NCBI GenBank assembly: GCA_902168205.1
Contig: CABHOK010000002.1
Coordinates: forward strand, 620,001-684,000
DNA length: 64,000 nt
Direction: 5' to 3'
Origin: an uncultured Chitinophaga sp.
GTDB lineage: Bacteria > Bacteroidota > Bacteroidia > Cytophagales > Cyclobacteriaceae
Part shown: piece by piece, positions 18,212-27,824 of the stretch
Position numbering within the stretch: position 1 is the first letter of the stretch
Layout: every line of letters begins with the position of its first letter
Notes under the pieces: generated by a model
Told to the model about the DNA's origin: nothing
Database searches by the model: none
The model's input: the letters and a program-made list of their open reading frames with translations, nothing else
Position numbers and translations under genes: made by a program

Positions 18212-18568
18212 TCATTCTTTCCAGTCTTTATAGATAAATCGCAGCGCATCGTAATAGCCGACCATCGGGGATTTTTGTATTGGTAATACCAACAACAATC
18301 ATTTAGGTATAACATTTACATCCCAGCGGCTCAGGTAATCGGTATATTGAGAGAGCATCTCAAAGTGACTTTCACCGTCCAGTAAATATAGCACCGGGAA
18401 CCTTCTGTCCAGGTGAGCCGAATCCAATGCCGGGTAATGAATATAGATCTTGCGATATTCTTTTAATACTTTCGAATAAAGCGTTATAGCCACACTCGAA
18501 ACTGGCTTATACGACTCAACCTGCTGTGCCCTCACTTGAAAAACACAAAACAACAACATGATGAACAA
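18212..18568 (-). pseudogene. remnant of an alpha/beta-hydrolase esterase (COG2819-like)
   Basis: The N-terminal 89 residues look like a secreted putative esterase: hydrophobic leader, FQVRAQQV, VLKEYRKIYIHYPAL, RRFPVLYLLDGESHF. The frame ends at a TGA after VIPK. One base more would restore the continuation MIVVGITNT typical of the family, so a one-base deletion is likely. After a few codons the sequence jumps to SPMVGYYDALRFIYKDWKE and a stop (18212), which resembles the C-terminal end after the catalytic His. The nucleophile-elbow core is missing. The start is also damaged: only TTG 18568 or an internal ATG is available. The remnant is flanked on both sides by AGCT-type heptad arrays. Confidence 0.7.
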
Positions 18569-18620
18569 CTTGCATCATTTCATAGTGTAGGGTTAAAGAG
18601 TCTGGTAATTAGCACAATAT

Positions 18621-18843
18621 AGCTAAATAGCTGCGAGCTTCTAGCTATATAGCGAGACCTGAAATTTTCCAGCAACAACTTGAAGCTAATTGTATTATTT
18701 GTAGTTAGTAGCCGTTCCTCATTCATATTACCGCCCACAGGGCCCGCAATGGAAAGCTAGTAGTCAGCAGCTAATTGTATTTTCATAGTTAATACCTGTT
18801 TCCATTCACATCACCGTTCACAAGCTCGCAGCCAGCAGCTCCC
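18621..18843. repeat. AGCTNNN heptad arrays, right of the esterase remnant
   Basis: Several short arrays with a 7-nt (sometimes 8-nt) step lie here: 18621-18657 (AGCTAAAT, AGCTGCG, AGCTTCT, AGCTATAT, AGCGAGA), 18755-18775 (AGCTAGT, AGTCAGC, AGCTAAT) and 18823-18843 (AGCTCGC, AGCCAGC, AGCTCCC). Between them an imperfect repeat of about 85 bp starts at 18684 and again at 18769 (both AGCTAATTGTATT, then TAGTTA, ATTCA and ACC patterns). There is no coding potential. Confidence 0.65.
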
Positions 18844-18849
18844 AACAGA

Positions 18850-19878
18850 TTACGTTGCCTTACTACGAGTTGCTCGTTTTGCAATAATGCTCACCACGAT
18901 AAGTTGCAGCGCGTGGTACATCATGAGTGGAAGGAGCAGTAATCCAGTCGCGGTGTTGTTGGTGAAGAGTACGCGCGACATGACGGTGCCGTGGACAAGG
19001 GATTTTTTTGATCCACAGAAAACAACGGTAATTCGGTCTTTTCGATTGAAGTGAAGTATACTGCAGAGCATGTTTGTTATTCCGTATACAATAAAAAATA
19101 GCAGGAGCATGGCAACACCGAGTAATAGTAACTCGGGCAACGTGAGGTTGTCGAACATCTTTTTTTCGAACGATTCGCAGAAGGCAGTATATATAATAAT
19201 AAGAATGATGGTCTGATCAAAATACTTCAGCTGTTTTTTATACTTCTCTGCGATATGTCCCCACTTCGGGTTCAGTAAAATCCCTACTACTACCGGCAGC
19301 AATACCTGCAATACAAGTTTCCCCATAATACTACCGAGCTCTATATTTTGTGATGAGCCTGAGAGTATAAGTTCCATCCACAACGGAGTAATAAATACAC
19401 CGATGATGCTGGATATACTGGCATTAAATATAGCAGCCGGTATATTTCCTTCTGCCATCGACACCATCACTACCGATGATGATACCGTTGATGGTAAACT
19501 GGCCAGAAAAAAAGTACCGATCCACAACACGTGCCATTGTTCATCGGGCACCAACATCTGCAACGGAAAAACAAGTAACGGAAAGAGTATAAATGTACTG
19601 GCCTGCACGAGTATGTGAAGCTTCCAGTTACCAAGTCCTTGCTGCAGTTTTTGTTTGCTCAGGCGTAAGCCGTAGAAAAAGAAAATGAGTGAGACACCAT
19701 AATTCGCGAGCGATGATAACGAGAATGTTCCTTCTGTTATGCCGCCTTGTGGCCACAGGTATGCCAGCAGAATCATACCCAGCAGTGCCAGCACAAAACC
19801 ATCAAGTCCAAATCGTTGTAGCAGTCGCAGCGGATCGAATCGTAAGGACGTTTCGTTTTTTATCTCGTGATCGTTCAT
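18850..19878 (-). CDS. bile acid:sodium symporter-like transporter (SBF-like, YfeH type)
   Basis: A 342-residue integral membrane protein with about nine or ten hydrophobic helices. It shows the family pattern: an N-terminal LLRFGLDGFVLALLGMILLAYLWP, a SLPSTVSSSVVMVSMAEGN segment in the first core, and VFCGSKKSLVHGTVMSRVLF in the second inverted half. Members of the SBF-like/CPA group move organic anions or related solutes with sodium; the substrate is not predictable from sequence alone. The gene stands alone on the minus strand, divergent from the GH95 gene, and its stop lies 6 bp from the AGCT heptad region. Confidence 0.85.
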   Translation of the reverse strand: MNDHEIKNETSLRFDPLRLLQRFGLDGFVLALLGMILLAYLWPQGGITEGTFSLSSLANYGVSLIFFFYGLRLSKQKLQQGLGNWKLHILVQASTFILFPLLVFPLQMLVPDEQWHVLWIGTFFLASLPSTVSSSVVMVSMAEGNIPAAIFNASISSIIGVFITPLWMELILSGSSQNIELGSIMGKLVLQVLLPVVVGILLNPKWGHIAEKYKKQLKYFDQTIILIIIYTAFCESFEKKMFDNLTLPELLLLGVAMLLLFFIVYGITNMLCSILHFNRKDRITVVFCGSKKSLVHGTVMSRVLFTNNTATGLLLLPLMMYHALQLIVVSIIAKRATRSKAT

Positions 19879-20011
19879 GAACGCAATAAATAGCGAAGAA
19901 AATATTTTTCAAAAATCACACCGATAAAAGAAAAGTTTGCCGGTCTGTTTTATCTTCACGGCCCGAGTTACCCGGATTTTGTAATAATTTATAGTTAATA
20001 TTCTTCCCTTT

Positions 20012-22492
20012 ATGAAAAAAAATGATTACGCCTGGTATAGTGTTGTGCTGATGGTAAGCATGTTGGTGTGCCTGCCGGCTGTTGCACAGCAAGATACTTC
20101 CCTCAAACTTTGGTATGATAAACCTGCTGTTAAGTGGGAGGAGGCATTGCCACTTGGTAACGGACGTTTGGGCACCATGCTCTACGGTAATCCTCAAAAA
20201 GAAGAGCTGCAGTTAAATGAAGGTACAATATGGGCGGGCGGTCCTAACAACAACATCAACCCGGCTATAGGGCAATATATACCACAGATACGCCAGTTAC
20301 TGGCCGAGGGTAAATATGCCGAAGCACAGGCACTGGCCGATAAGAATGTAAAATCACTGAACGAAGGTATGCCGTATCAACCGGCCGGCAGTTTGTTCAT
20401 GGAGTTCGCTCCTTATAAAAATATATCCGAGTACTACCGCGATCTGAACATTGAGGATGCCGTAGCTACGGTATCGTATCGTGCGGATGGTGTAAAATAT
20501 AAGCGTGAAGTGTTTGCTTCCTTTACCGACCAGGTAATTATAGTTCGCCTTACAGCCGATAAACCTGGAAGCATTACGTGCAAACTTTCATTGAAGAGTC
20601 CGCAGAAGCATGCCGTGAGTTACGAGAAGAATACACTGCTGTTAACCGGTGTTACCAGCGATCACGAAGGTGTAAAAGGTGCTGTTGAATTTGAAGGACA
20701 GTTTCATGTATTGAACGAGGGTGGTAAAGTTACCGTTGATACATCGGGTATCGTCCTTACCAAAGCCAACGCAGCCACGGTATATATATCCATCGCCACG
20801 AACTTTAAAAACTACCACGACATCAGTGCAGATGAACACGCACGTGCCTCCCAGTATTTGCAACCTGCTCTGCGCAAGAAATATGTAAACGCGTTAACGG
20901 ACCACAAGAACTTCTATAAAAAATATTTTAACCGCGTAACACTGAACCTGGGCGCTACGGCATCGGTACAGAAAACAACCGATCAGCGACTCGCTGCATT
21001 TGCAACGTCTAATGACCCACATATGGCAGCGCTATATTTTCAATATGGACGTTACCTGCTGATATGCGGTTCACAACCCGGTGGACAACCTACGACATTG
21101 CAAGGTATATGGAATCACCACATGATGCCTCCGTGGGACAGTAAATATACCATCAACATTAACACCGAGATGAACTACTGGCCAGCGGAAGTAACCAACC
21201 TCAGCGAACTGCATGATCCGTTGTTCAAGATGCTCGATGATCTTTCGCATACCGGGCAGGAAAGTGCCACCAAAACGTATGGCGCACGCGGCTGGGTATG
21301 TCACCATAATACAGACCTGTGGCGTGTAACCGATCCGGTGGATGGTGCACATTCATGGGGTATGTGGCCGATGGGCGGTGCATGGTTATCGCAGCATCTG
21401 TGGGAACACTATATGTTTACCGGTGATGCTGATTTCCTGGAGCAATATTACCACGTGTTAAAAGGCGCGAGTCGTTTCTTTGCCGATGTGCTGCAGGAAG
21501 ATAAAGAACACCATTGGTTGATTGTGAGTCCTTCCGTATCACCGGAGAATACGTATCACTATAGCAGTACACAAGAGGCATCGATCACGGCTGGTGCTAC
21601 AATGGATAATCAGTTACTCTTCGATCTGTTTGGTCGTACTATAAAAGCAGCAGATATACTCAAGGTTGATAAAGCTTTTGCTGATTCACTGAGGGAGATT
21701 CGCTCGAAGCTTGCACCGATGCAGATCGGTAAGCACGGTCAGCTGCAGGAGTGGCTTCACGATTGGGACAATCCGGAAGACAAGCATCGTCACGTGTCAC
21801 ACCTCTACGGACTTTATCCAAGCAACCAGATATCACCGTATAGAAATCCTGAATTATTCCGTGCGGCTAAAAATACATTGATACAACGCGGAGATGTTTC
21901 TACCGGATGGTCGATGGGCTGGAAAGTAAATTTCTGGGCGCGTCTGCAAGATGGTAATCATGCTTTCAAACTGATTACTGATCAGCTTAAACCGGTCGGT
22001 ACCAATCCCGGTGGTGGTGGTACATATCCGAACTTGTTCGATGCGCATCCTCCGTTCCAGATCGATGGTAACTATGGATGTACTTCCGGTATAGCAGAAA
22101 TGTTGGTGCAGTCGCACGATGGTGCATTGCATATACTGCCGGCATTGCCTGATGAATGGAGGGATGGTGAAGTGAAGGGCCTTGTGGCGCGCGGTGGTTT
22201 TGAAGTGGACATTGTATGGAAAGAGAAGCAAATCACCAGTTTAAAAGTGCGCTCAAAGCTCGGTGGTGTTTGCAGAATTCGCGTGCATCAACCTTTAAAG
22301 GCCAATGGTAATTTTACCCTGAAGGAAGCAACCGGAGAGAATGTCAATCCTTTCTATGCTGTAGAAAGTGTAAAAACTCCGATTGTGTCGCCACAGGCGC
22401 AAGCACAACTTGGCAAAATAGAATTGCAGGCAAGTCTTCTGTATGATGTTGCAACAGAAGCTGGTACGGTGTATACCTTTATTCCGTTCTAG
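20012..22492 (+). CDS. glycoside hydrolase family 95 alpha-L-fucosidase-like enzyme
   Basis: An 826-residue exported enzyme with signal peptide ending at AVAQ (residues 1-26). GH95 hallmarks are present. The two Asn of [13 protein letters not shown] (Asn382, Asn384) activate the catalytic water, Glu512 in [10 protein letters not shown] is the probable acid, and Asp685 lies in PFQIDGNYG. The length and domain order (N-terminal beta domain, alpha/alpha barrel, C-terminal beta domain) agree with the family, which cleaves alpha-1,2-fucose or alpha-L-galactose. It sits outside the large polysaccharide locus and has no SusCD pair nearby. The next gene, an M3 peptidase, is 62 bp away and probably separate. 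Confidence 0.93.
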   Translation: MKKNDYAWYSVVLMVSMLVCLPAVAQQDTSLKLWYDKPAVKWEEALPLGNGRLGTMLYGNPQKEELQLNEGTIWAGGPNNNINPAIGQYIPQIRQLLAEGKYAEAQALADKNVKSLNEGMPYQPAGSLFMEFAPYKNISEYYRDLNIEDAVATVSYRADGVKYKREVFASFTDQVIIVRLTADKPGSITCKLSLKSPQKHAVSYEKNTLLLTGVTSDHEGVKGAVEFEGQFHVLNEGGKVTVDTSGIVLTKANAATVYISIATNFKNYHDISADEHARASQYLQPALRKKYVNALTDHKNFYKKYFNRVTLNLGATASVQKTTDQRLAAFATSNDPHMAALYFQYGRYLLICGSQPGGQPTTLQGIWNHHMMPPWDSKYTININTEMNYWPAEVTNLSELHDPLFKMLDDLSHTGQESATKTYGARGWVCHHNTDLWRVTDPVDGAHSWGMWPMGGAWLSQHLWEHYMFTGDADFLEQYYHVLKGASRFFADVLQEDKEHHWLIVSPSVSPENTYHYSSTQEASITAGATMDNQLLFDLFGRTIKAADILKVDKAFADSLREIRSKLAPMQIGKHGQLQEWLHDWDNPEDKHRHVSHLYGLYPSNQISPYRNPELFRAAKNTLIQRGDVSTGWSMGWKVNFWARLQDGNHAFKLITDQLKPVGTNPGGGGTYPNLFDAHPPFQIDGNYGCTSGIAEMLVQSHDGALHILPALPDEWRDGEVKGLVARGGFEVDIVWKEKQITSLKVRSKLGGVCRIRVHQPLKANGNFTLKEATGENVNPFYAVESVKTPIVSPQAQAQLGKIELQASLLYDVATEAGTVYTFIPF

Positions 22493-22494
22493 AA

Positions 22495-22520
22495 ACGGGA
22501 ATTTTCTTTCCGTATTTTTG
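22495..22520 (+). terminator. weak hairpin after GH95 overlapping a -7-like box
   Basis: ACGGGAA (22495-22501) pairs with TTTCCGT (22507-22513, one G-T) and is followed by ATTTTTG. The same bases TATTTTTG at 22513-22520 match the TAnnTTTG -7 consensus and could be the promoter of the M3 peptidase, whose start is 35 bp downstream. No clear -33 box is seen. Confidence 0.4.
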
Positions 22521-22554
22521 ATTTACTATTTTATCAAAACGAATTGAGACAACC

Positions 22555-24276
22555 ATGACAGCGATATCAATACCCACACGACCACAACGTAATTTTTTAC
22601 CCGAATCATTTACGGTTACAACTTGGGAAGCATTAAAACCTTATTTTGATGCTTTGCTGGACCGTAACCTGAATTCACAAGGCGATCTCAAACAATGGTT
22701 CCGCGATCGCAGTGAACTGGAGTCGGTGATATCGGAAGATCTCGCGTGGCGCTATATCCGCATGACGTGCTATACGGAGAACGAAGACTATAACAAAGCT
22801 TACCAGGATTTCATTCAGAACATTCAGCCGCAGGTTGCACCTGTGGCAGACCAACTGAACAAGAAAGCGGCTGCATCATCGTACCTCGATACACTCGCGA
22901 AGGAAGAAGGGTATGATATCATGATCCGTACATTGAAAAAAGAGATCGAAATTTTTCGCGAAGAGAACGTACCACTATATACCGAGATCAGCACCGAAGC
23001 ACAAAAGTATGCACAGTTGTCCGGTGCCATGACGATCGAGTGGGAGGGAAAAGAAGTTACGCTTCAACAGGCTTCGGTTGTGTTGATGGATACCGATCGT
23101 AGGAAACGTGAAGAAGTATATAGAAAGATTAACAGCCGCAGGTTACAGGATAAAGATACACTCGATGCGTTGTTCTCAAAGTTGATAACGTTGCGTCACC
23201 AGGTATCGGTAAATGCAGGCTTCGCGAACTTCAGAGACTATATGTTCAAGTCGCTTGGACGATTTGACTATACTCCGCAGGACTGCTTCAACTTTCACAA
23301 TGCTATACAAGGTGAAGTGGTGCCGTTGTTAAACGACTTTGCTCGCGAGCGTCAAAATGCCATGAAGGTTGATACGCTACGTCCGTGGGACAAAGCGGTT
23401 GATCCGGAAGGACGTGCTGCATTAAAACCATTTACCAACGGACGGGAGCTGACGGAAAAAACAATCGAGGTATTCAAGCGACTTGATCCGTTCTTAGGGC
23501 AATGCCTCTCTATCATGAAAGAGATGGGACATCTTGATCTAGAATCGCGAAAAGGTAAAGCACCGGGTGGTTATAATTATCCATTGTCGGAGATTGGTGT
23601 GCCGTTCATTTTTATGAATGCTACATCAACATTGCGCGATATGGTAACGATCATGCACGAAGGAGGACATGCTATTCATAACTTTTTGACGCGCGATCTT
23701 GAGTTGAATGACTTCAAGTCAACCCCATCGGAAGTAGCGGAACTTGCTTCCATGTCTATGGAATTGATCTCGATGGATCACTGGGATGTATTCTTTACTA
23801 ACCCGGAAGAATTGAAGCGCGCGAAACGCGATCACCTCGAAGACCTGATTGAGACACTGCCGTGGGTTGCTACCATTGATAAGTATCAGCATTGGCTATA
23901 CGAAAATGCAAATCACTCCACCGCCGATCGCAAGCGTGAGTGGAATAAAATATTCGATCAGTTTGCCGACACCATTACCGACTGGAATGGCCTGGAAGAA
24001 GCGAAAGATTACCTGTGGCAAAAACAGCTACACCTCTTTGAAGTGCCATTCTACTACATCGAATATGGTATGGCACAACTTGGGGCAATTGCTGTATGGA
24101 GAAATTTCCGGAATGATCCGGTGAAAGGCCTGCAGGGATATCAGAATGCATTGAAGCTTGGCTACCTGCGTTCTATACCGGAGATATACAAGGCGGCCGG
24201 TATAAAATTTGATTTCAGCAAAGCCTATATAAAAGAGCTGATGGACTTTGTAAAAGCAGAGCTGGCGAAGATATAG
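22555..24276 (+). CDS. M3-family oligoendopeptidase
   Basis: A 573-residue cytoplasmic metallopeptidase. The zinc site is HEGGH at His368-His372 (TIMHEGGHAIHNF), followed by the third-ligand region TPSEVAELASMSMEL about 24 residues later. The C-terminal FEVPFYYIEYGMAQLGAIAVWRNF is typical of the M3 oligoendopeptidase group in Bacteroidota. It cleaves short peptides inside the cell as part of peptide recycling. No signal peptide is present. The stop codon abuts the stop of the convergent MarR gene with no spacer, so any terminator must lie inside coding sequence. Confidence 0.94.
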   Translation: MTAISIPTRPQRNFLPESFTVTTWEALKPYFDALLDRNLNSQGDLKQWFRDRSELESVISEDLAWRYIRMTCYTENEDYNKAYQDFIQNIQPQVAPVADQLNKKAAASSYLDTLAKEEGYDIMIRTLKKEIEIFREENVPLYTEISTEAQKYAQLSGAMTIEWEGKEVTLQQASVVLMDTDRRKREEVYRKINSRRLQDKDTLDALFSKLITLRHQVSVNAGFANFRDYMFKSLGRFDYTPQDCFNFHNAIQGEVVPLLNDFARERQNAMKVDTLRPWDKAVDPEGRAALKPFTNGRELTEKTIEVFKRLDPFLGQCLSIMKEMGHLDLESRKGKAPGGYNYPLSEIGVPFIFMNATSTLRDMVTIMHEGGHAIHNFLTRDLELNDFKSTPSEVAELASMSMELISMDHWDVFFTNPEELKRAKRDHLEDLIETLPWVATIDKYQHWLYENANHSTADRKREWNKIFDQFADTITDWNGLEEAKDYLWQKQLHLFEVPFYYIEYGMAQLGAIAVWRNFRNDPVKGLQGYQNALKLGYLRSIPEIYKAAGIKFDFSKAYIKELMDFVKAELAKI

Positions 24277-24723
24277 TCAGCTCCTTGCTTTATCGAGCAA
24301 CTCACTCAGCAGGGCAGCATCTTCATCTGAAAGTGCGAGTATAGCATCGAACTCTTCCTGTCTGGTATCGAGTTCGGCCAGCATATCCAGGCCGCTTTGT
24401 GATATGAATATATTGGTCGCACGCTTGTCTTGCGGACTGGGTCTTTTTTCGATCAGGTTCTTCAGTTCAAGCCGGTCGAGCAGACGCGATACATCCGAAT
24501 TTTTGTCCATCATACGGGCTTTAATGGTAGTGCCTGATATACCATTCGGATACTGTCCTTTCAGGATGCGCAGTATATTAAACTGCTGCAGGGTAATTCC
24601 ATACGGTTTGAAAAAATTCTGGTATCGATCTACGATCCAGTGCGATGTAAAGATCACGTTGATGATGGCGCGTTGCATCGCGTTACGGAATTTGGGTTGA
24701 CTGATTTCTTCCTCGATTTTCAT
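24277..24723 (-). CDS. MarR-family transcriptional regulator
   Basis: A 148-residue winged-helix regulator. The N-terminal dimer helices are followed by the HTH around ILRILKGQYPNGISGTTIKARMMDKNSDVSRLLDRLELKNLIEKRPSPQDKRATNIFIS, the canonical MarR wing with the basic DKRA tip. It lies 39 bp downstream of the yceI-like gene on the same strand, suggesting an operon and likely self-regulation. MarR-YceI pairs recur in Bacteroidota. The ligand, probably a phenolic or oxidant signal, is not known. Confidence 0.9.
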   Translation of the reverse strand: MKIEEEISQPKFRNAMQRAIINVIFTSHWIVDRYQNFFKPYGITLQQFNILRILKGQYPNGISGTTIKARMMDKNSDVSRLLDRLELKNLIEKRPSPQDKRATNIFISQSGLDMLAELDTRQEEFDAILALSDEDAALLSELLDKARS

Positions 24724-24762
24724 AGTACTGCTGATTTACTTTTTTGAAGAATGCCTTTTGCG

Positions 24763-25338
24763 TTACTGCGTTTTGTTTAACTCAATTTTACAGTTGATAG
24801 TTACTTCATTGCCAACCACGAGTCCGCCAGACTCAACTGTTTTGCTCCACTTCAAACCATAATCCTGCCGGTTAATTTTACCACTTAGTTTGAAGCCTGC
24901 CTTTTCGGTGCCGAATGCTTTTACGGTGCCGCCATATACTACCTGAAATGTTACGGGCTGGGTAACATCGCGCAAGGTGAGGTTGCCCTTCAGCATATAG
25001 TGCGTTCCTTCTTTTACCAGGTCGCCTTCAAATTTTATCTCGGGGAATTTCTCTGCATCGAAAAACTCATCGCCCTTTAGATGCATGTCACGTTTTTCAT
25101 CACCGGTATACACCGAGGCGCTGCGCGCAGTGAATTCCACGTTGGCCCCGTTGAAGTCGGCAGCCTTGCTCGTTACTTTTCCATCAAAGTCTGTAAAATT
25201 ACCTTCGGTTTCAGAAACAACCATGTGCGCCACACTAAAGCCAATGCGCGTGTGAGGTTTGTCGATCGTCCACACGGTTTGTGCCAAAGCAACTGCCGGC
25301 AATACCAGCAGGGCCAGTAAAATATGTATACTTCTCAT
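24763..25338 (-). CDS. YceI-family periplasmic lipid-binding protein
   Basis: A 191-residue secreted protein with signal peptide MRSIHILLALLVLPAVALAQ. The YceI beta-barrel is recognised by WTIDKPHTRIGFSVAHMVVSETEGNFTDFDGKV, KGDEFFDAEKFPEIKFEG and the C-terminal INRQDYGLKWSKTVESGGLVVGNEVTINCKIEL. The fold binds polyisoprenoids or fatty-acid amides in characterised members, and expression often responds to base or osmotic stress. It is co-oriented with the downstream marR gene. The length and conserved segments are intact. Confidence 0.93.
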   Translation of the reverse strand: MRSIHILLALLVLPAVALAQTVWTIDKPHTRIGFSVAHMVVSETEGNFTDFDGKVTSKAADFNGANVEFTARSASVYTGDEKRDMHLKGDEFFDAEKFPEIKFEGDLVKEGTHYMLKGNLTLRDVTQPVTFQVVYGGTVKAFGTEKAGFKLSGKINRQDYGLKWSKTVESGGLVVGNEVTINCKIELNKTQ

Positions 25339-25375
25339 AGAGGGTCTTCTATAGTACGTATATAAATGAAAACGG

Positions 25376-25407
25376 ATACTGTTTTGTCTTAAACGATGAA
25401 ACAGTAT
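25376..25407. other. inverted repeat between trmN6 and yceI
   Basis: ATACTGTTT (25376-25384) pairs perfectly with AAACAGTAT (25399-25407) across a 14-nt loop. It lies downstream of the trmN6 stop and just upstream of yceI. It may act as an extended terminator (an A run at 25420-25427 reads as T on the minus strand) or as an operator. Confidence 0.4.
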
Positions 25408-25443
25408 GGTAAGATAGAGAAAAAAAATCGGGCCCTGTGCCGG

Positions 25444-26163
25444 CTACATATTCAGGTAAAAATCGCGCGTCAGGTTTGTGTATGAATCATCCCACACGGT
25501 ATTATGGCTGTATAAGAGAACTTCACCAGTGTCGCGGTCAGTGGCCGGTATACGGGAAAATGCCAGCAGCCAGCGTTCAATGGGTTTGGTGGCACGTGTG
25601 CGAAAACTCCATTGGCGGGTGCAATGTAAACCGTGTTGCGAAGCCAGTTCAATAAACTGCAGGCCCTCGGTATAGGGCAGTATAACCTGGAACGTTCCGT
25701 CCGGTTTGAGCAGACGCGTTACAGCGCCCAGTAATTCTGCAAAGCTCAGCATCACGGTATGCCGGGTTTGCAGTCGTCTTTTATCTGGAGGTTCCTGGCT
25801 GTTGATGAAGTAAGGCGGGTTTGATACGATGAGATCATAGCGGGCTTCACCGGCAAATTGCTGAATGGCTGAAGGAAATATCTTTACTTTATCAGGCCAC
25901 GGTGAGTGCGCTACATTTTCATGCGCCTGCTGTGCATCGTTTTGTTCGAGTTCAACGGCATGGATAAGCGCATCGGGTGGTGTACGCTGTGCGAGCATCA
26001 ACGCGATAACACCGGAACCTGTGCCGATGTCAAGAATAGTTTTGGCATTGCCGATAGCAGCCCAGGCTCCGAGCAGAACACCATCGGTGCCTACTTTCAT
26101 CGTGCATCGATCATGTGCTACCGAGAATTGTTTGAAGTGAAAATGCGTACCGCTTTTTGCCAT
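25444..26163 (-). CDS. trmN6: tRNA1(Val) (adenine(37)-N6)-methyltransferase
   Basis: A 239-residue SAM-dependent methyltransferase. It begins with the family signature FHFKQFSVAHDRCTMKVGTDGVLLGAWA. The SAM-binding DIGTGSG lies at 45-51 and the N6-adenine catalytic motif NPPY at 115-118. These features define YfiC/TrmN6, which methylates A37 of tRNA-Val. The N-terminal HDRCTMKVGTDGVLLGAW stretch separates it from HemK and RsmC. It is divergent from the oxidoreductase gene; the real spacer is about 50 bp. It is monocistronic. Confidence 0.92.
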   Translation of the reverse strand: MAKSGTHFHFKQFSVAHDRCTMKVGTDGVLLGAWAAIGNAKTILDIGTGSGVIALMLAQRTPPDALIHAVELEQNDAQQAHENVAHSPWPDKVKIFPSAIQQFAGEARYDLIVSNPPYFINSQEPPDKRRLQTRHTVMLSFAELLGAVTRLLKPDGTFQVILPYTEGLQFIELASQHGLHCTRQWSFRTRATKPIERWLLAFSRIPATDRDTGEVLLYSHNTVWDDSYTNLTRDFYLNM

Positions 26164-26213
26164 GCGCCAATATTCTTAATTTACCACGAACAACAAATTT
26201 ACAGGGTAAATAT

Positions 26214-27203
26214 ATGTCTCAAATAATCCGGTGGGGAATTCTGGGCTGCGGAAAGATCGCACACAAATTTGTCAATGATCTGAAACTGGTTGAAGATGCT
26301 ACGCTGACTGCTGTTGCTTCGCGCGATGAAGCGAAAGCCCGCGCGTTTGCCGAACAATATAAAGCCGCTCGGTTTCATACTACATACGAAGCACTGGTGA
26401 ATGACAGCGAAGTAGATGTGATCTATATCGCTACACCGCACGGCATGCATCACGAGCATGCGTTGCTTTGCCTGAAACATGGTAAAGCCGTGCTATGCGA
26501 AAAAGCATTTGCACTTAATAGCAGACAAGCTGCCGAGATGATCGACCTGGCGCGAAAGCAAAAGATATTTATCATGGAAGCCTTCTGGACTAAATTTCTG
26601 CCGCAGTATAAAAAGTTAACAGAGATTATACGATCCGGTATACTCGGACCTATACGCTGGATACAGGCAGACTTTGGTTTTAATCCCGGAGAGCCGATGC
26701 CTCAACGGTTGATCGATCCTGCACTGGGCGGAGGCTCGCTATTGGACATCGGTATATATCCTGTATTTTTAGCGCAATCATTGTTAGGTAAACCGACAGA
26801 TATACAGGCCACTATCACCCAAGGTGTAACCGGTGTAGATGAACAGTGCGGCATGCTGATGAAATTTTCCAACGGTGCTATAGCAGCGCTATCATCAACA
26901 CTACAGGCACATACACCTGTGGAGGCCGTGATTGCCGGTACCGAAGGACGCATACTCATGAAGAATCGTTTTCACAATGCTATCGGTATATTGGAGATAG
27001 CCATGGGTAAAGATGCACCAACACACATAGAAGTACATCGCGAAGAAGGTTACGGCTATCAATTTGAAGCGCGCCATGTAGGCGAATGTCTTCGTAACGG
27101 ACTCACCGAAAGTCCGGTGATGACACATCAGGATACGTTGGAGTTGATGGAAACGCTTGATCGGGTGAGGAGGATTGTCGGGGTTAAATATAGTGTGGAT
27201 TGA
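26214..27203 (+). CDS. Gfo/Idh/MocA-family oxidoreductase
   Basis: A 329-residue NAD(P)-dependent dehydrogenase starting at ATG 26214; the longer frame from 26157 would run into the divergent trmN6 start. The Rossmann motif GILGCGKIAHKF is at residues 8-19, YIATPHGMHHEHALLCLKHGKAVLCEKAFALN carries the conserved Glu-Lys pair, and LGGGSLLDIGIYPVFL fits the substrate-domain signature. The family oxidises sugars, inositols or dihydrodiols; this one resembles the dimeric dihydrodiol dehydrogenase branch (EEGYGYQFEARHVGECLRNGLTESP). The substrate is uncertain. It stands alone. Confidence 0.9.
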   Translation: MSQIIRWGILGCGKIAHKFVNDLKLVEDATLTAVASRDEAKARAFAEQYKAARFHTTYEALVNDSEVDVIYIATPHGMHHEHALLCLKHGKAVLCEKAFALNSRQAAEMIDLARKQKIFIMEAFWTKFLPQYKKLTEIIRSGILGPIRWIQADFGFNPGEPMPQRLIDPALGGGSLLDIGIYPVFLAQSLLGKPTDIQATITQGVTGVDEQCGMLMKFSNGAIAALSSTLQAHTPVEAVIAGTEGRILMKNRFHNAIGILEIAMGKDAPTHIEVHREEGYGYQFEARHVGECLRNGLTESPVMTHQDTLELMETLDRVRRIVGVKYSVD

Positions 27204-27206
27204 TGG

Positions 27207-27764
27207 TTAGTTATCCTGAGTCTCCTCGGTGTACGGTAGCATTACTGCTCTGTAAACTGTGTCAGCATAAATGAGCGCAGAATCATTCTTCAATATAATC
27301 CTGGCTTTTTCAAAATCAACTCCATCCGGAATATGTACCCTCCCTTTAATCTGTTCGAATACATATAGCTTGTCTTGTGAAACATGATAGCGGCAGCATG
27401 GCACAAGAAAACCTTTGGAGTCAGAATAAACCTTTATGTTACCGTCATTGTAATCCGGCAGGATAGGCATAACTGGTGTTAATAATACATAAGACAAAAC
27501 GCCAAATAATACACTCTGCGTAAAATAGAATATGACCCAAACTGTTGGGGTCAGTACGTAGAGAGAATAGTATGTCGCCATTATCTTAAATGGTCTGAGA
27601 TTCATAAAGAATAGAACAATTCCTGTTAGGTAAAGGATACTCTTCAGTAGATCGATCAGATAAATATTAAGTCCGAATCCTGTTACTTGTACAAGTACAT
27701 AATTAAAAATTAATATAACGAGCAGGATAAAATGGATTCGTATAATTTGGGGAAGCTTTAGCAT
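27207..27764 (-). CDS. unknown membrane protein (AT-rich island)
   Basis: A 185-residue protein I do not recognise. Three or four hydrophobic helices occupy residues 10-105; the last 80 residues form a soluble beta-rich tail (KVYSDSKGFLVPCCRYHVSQDKLYVFEQIKGRVHIPDGVDFEKARIILKN). The DNA is visibly more A/T-rich than the flanking genes. It shares its design (N-terminal membrane helices, soluble tail) and strand with the next two genes, which points to a single small acquired island. Its stop is only 3 bp from the end of the convergent oxidoreductase gene. Confidence 0.55.
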   Translation of the reverse strand: MLKLPQIIRIHFILLVILIFNYVLVQVTGFGLNIYLIDLLKSILYLTGIVLFFMNLRPFKIMATYYSLYVLTPTVWVIFYFTQSVLFGVLSYVLLTPVMPILPDYNDGNIKVYSDSKGFLVPCCRYHVSQDKLYVFEQIKGRVHIPDGVDFEKARIILKNDSALIYADTVYRAVMLPYTEETQDN

Positions 27765-27824
27765 ACTGTCGGTTGATTTAACTCACATCTTTGAACGGTG
27801 TTCTATCTTTGAAATATTGGTTAA

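Noticed and set aside
18044-18850. Insertion sequence next to the esterase remnant
   Set aside because: No transposase frame, no clean terminal inverted repeats and no target duplication.
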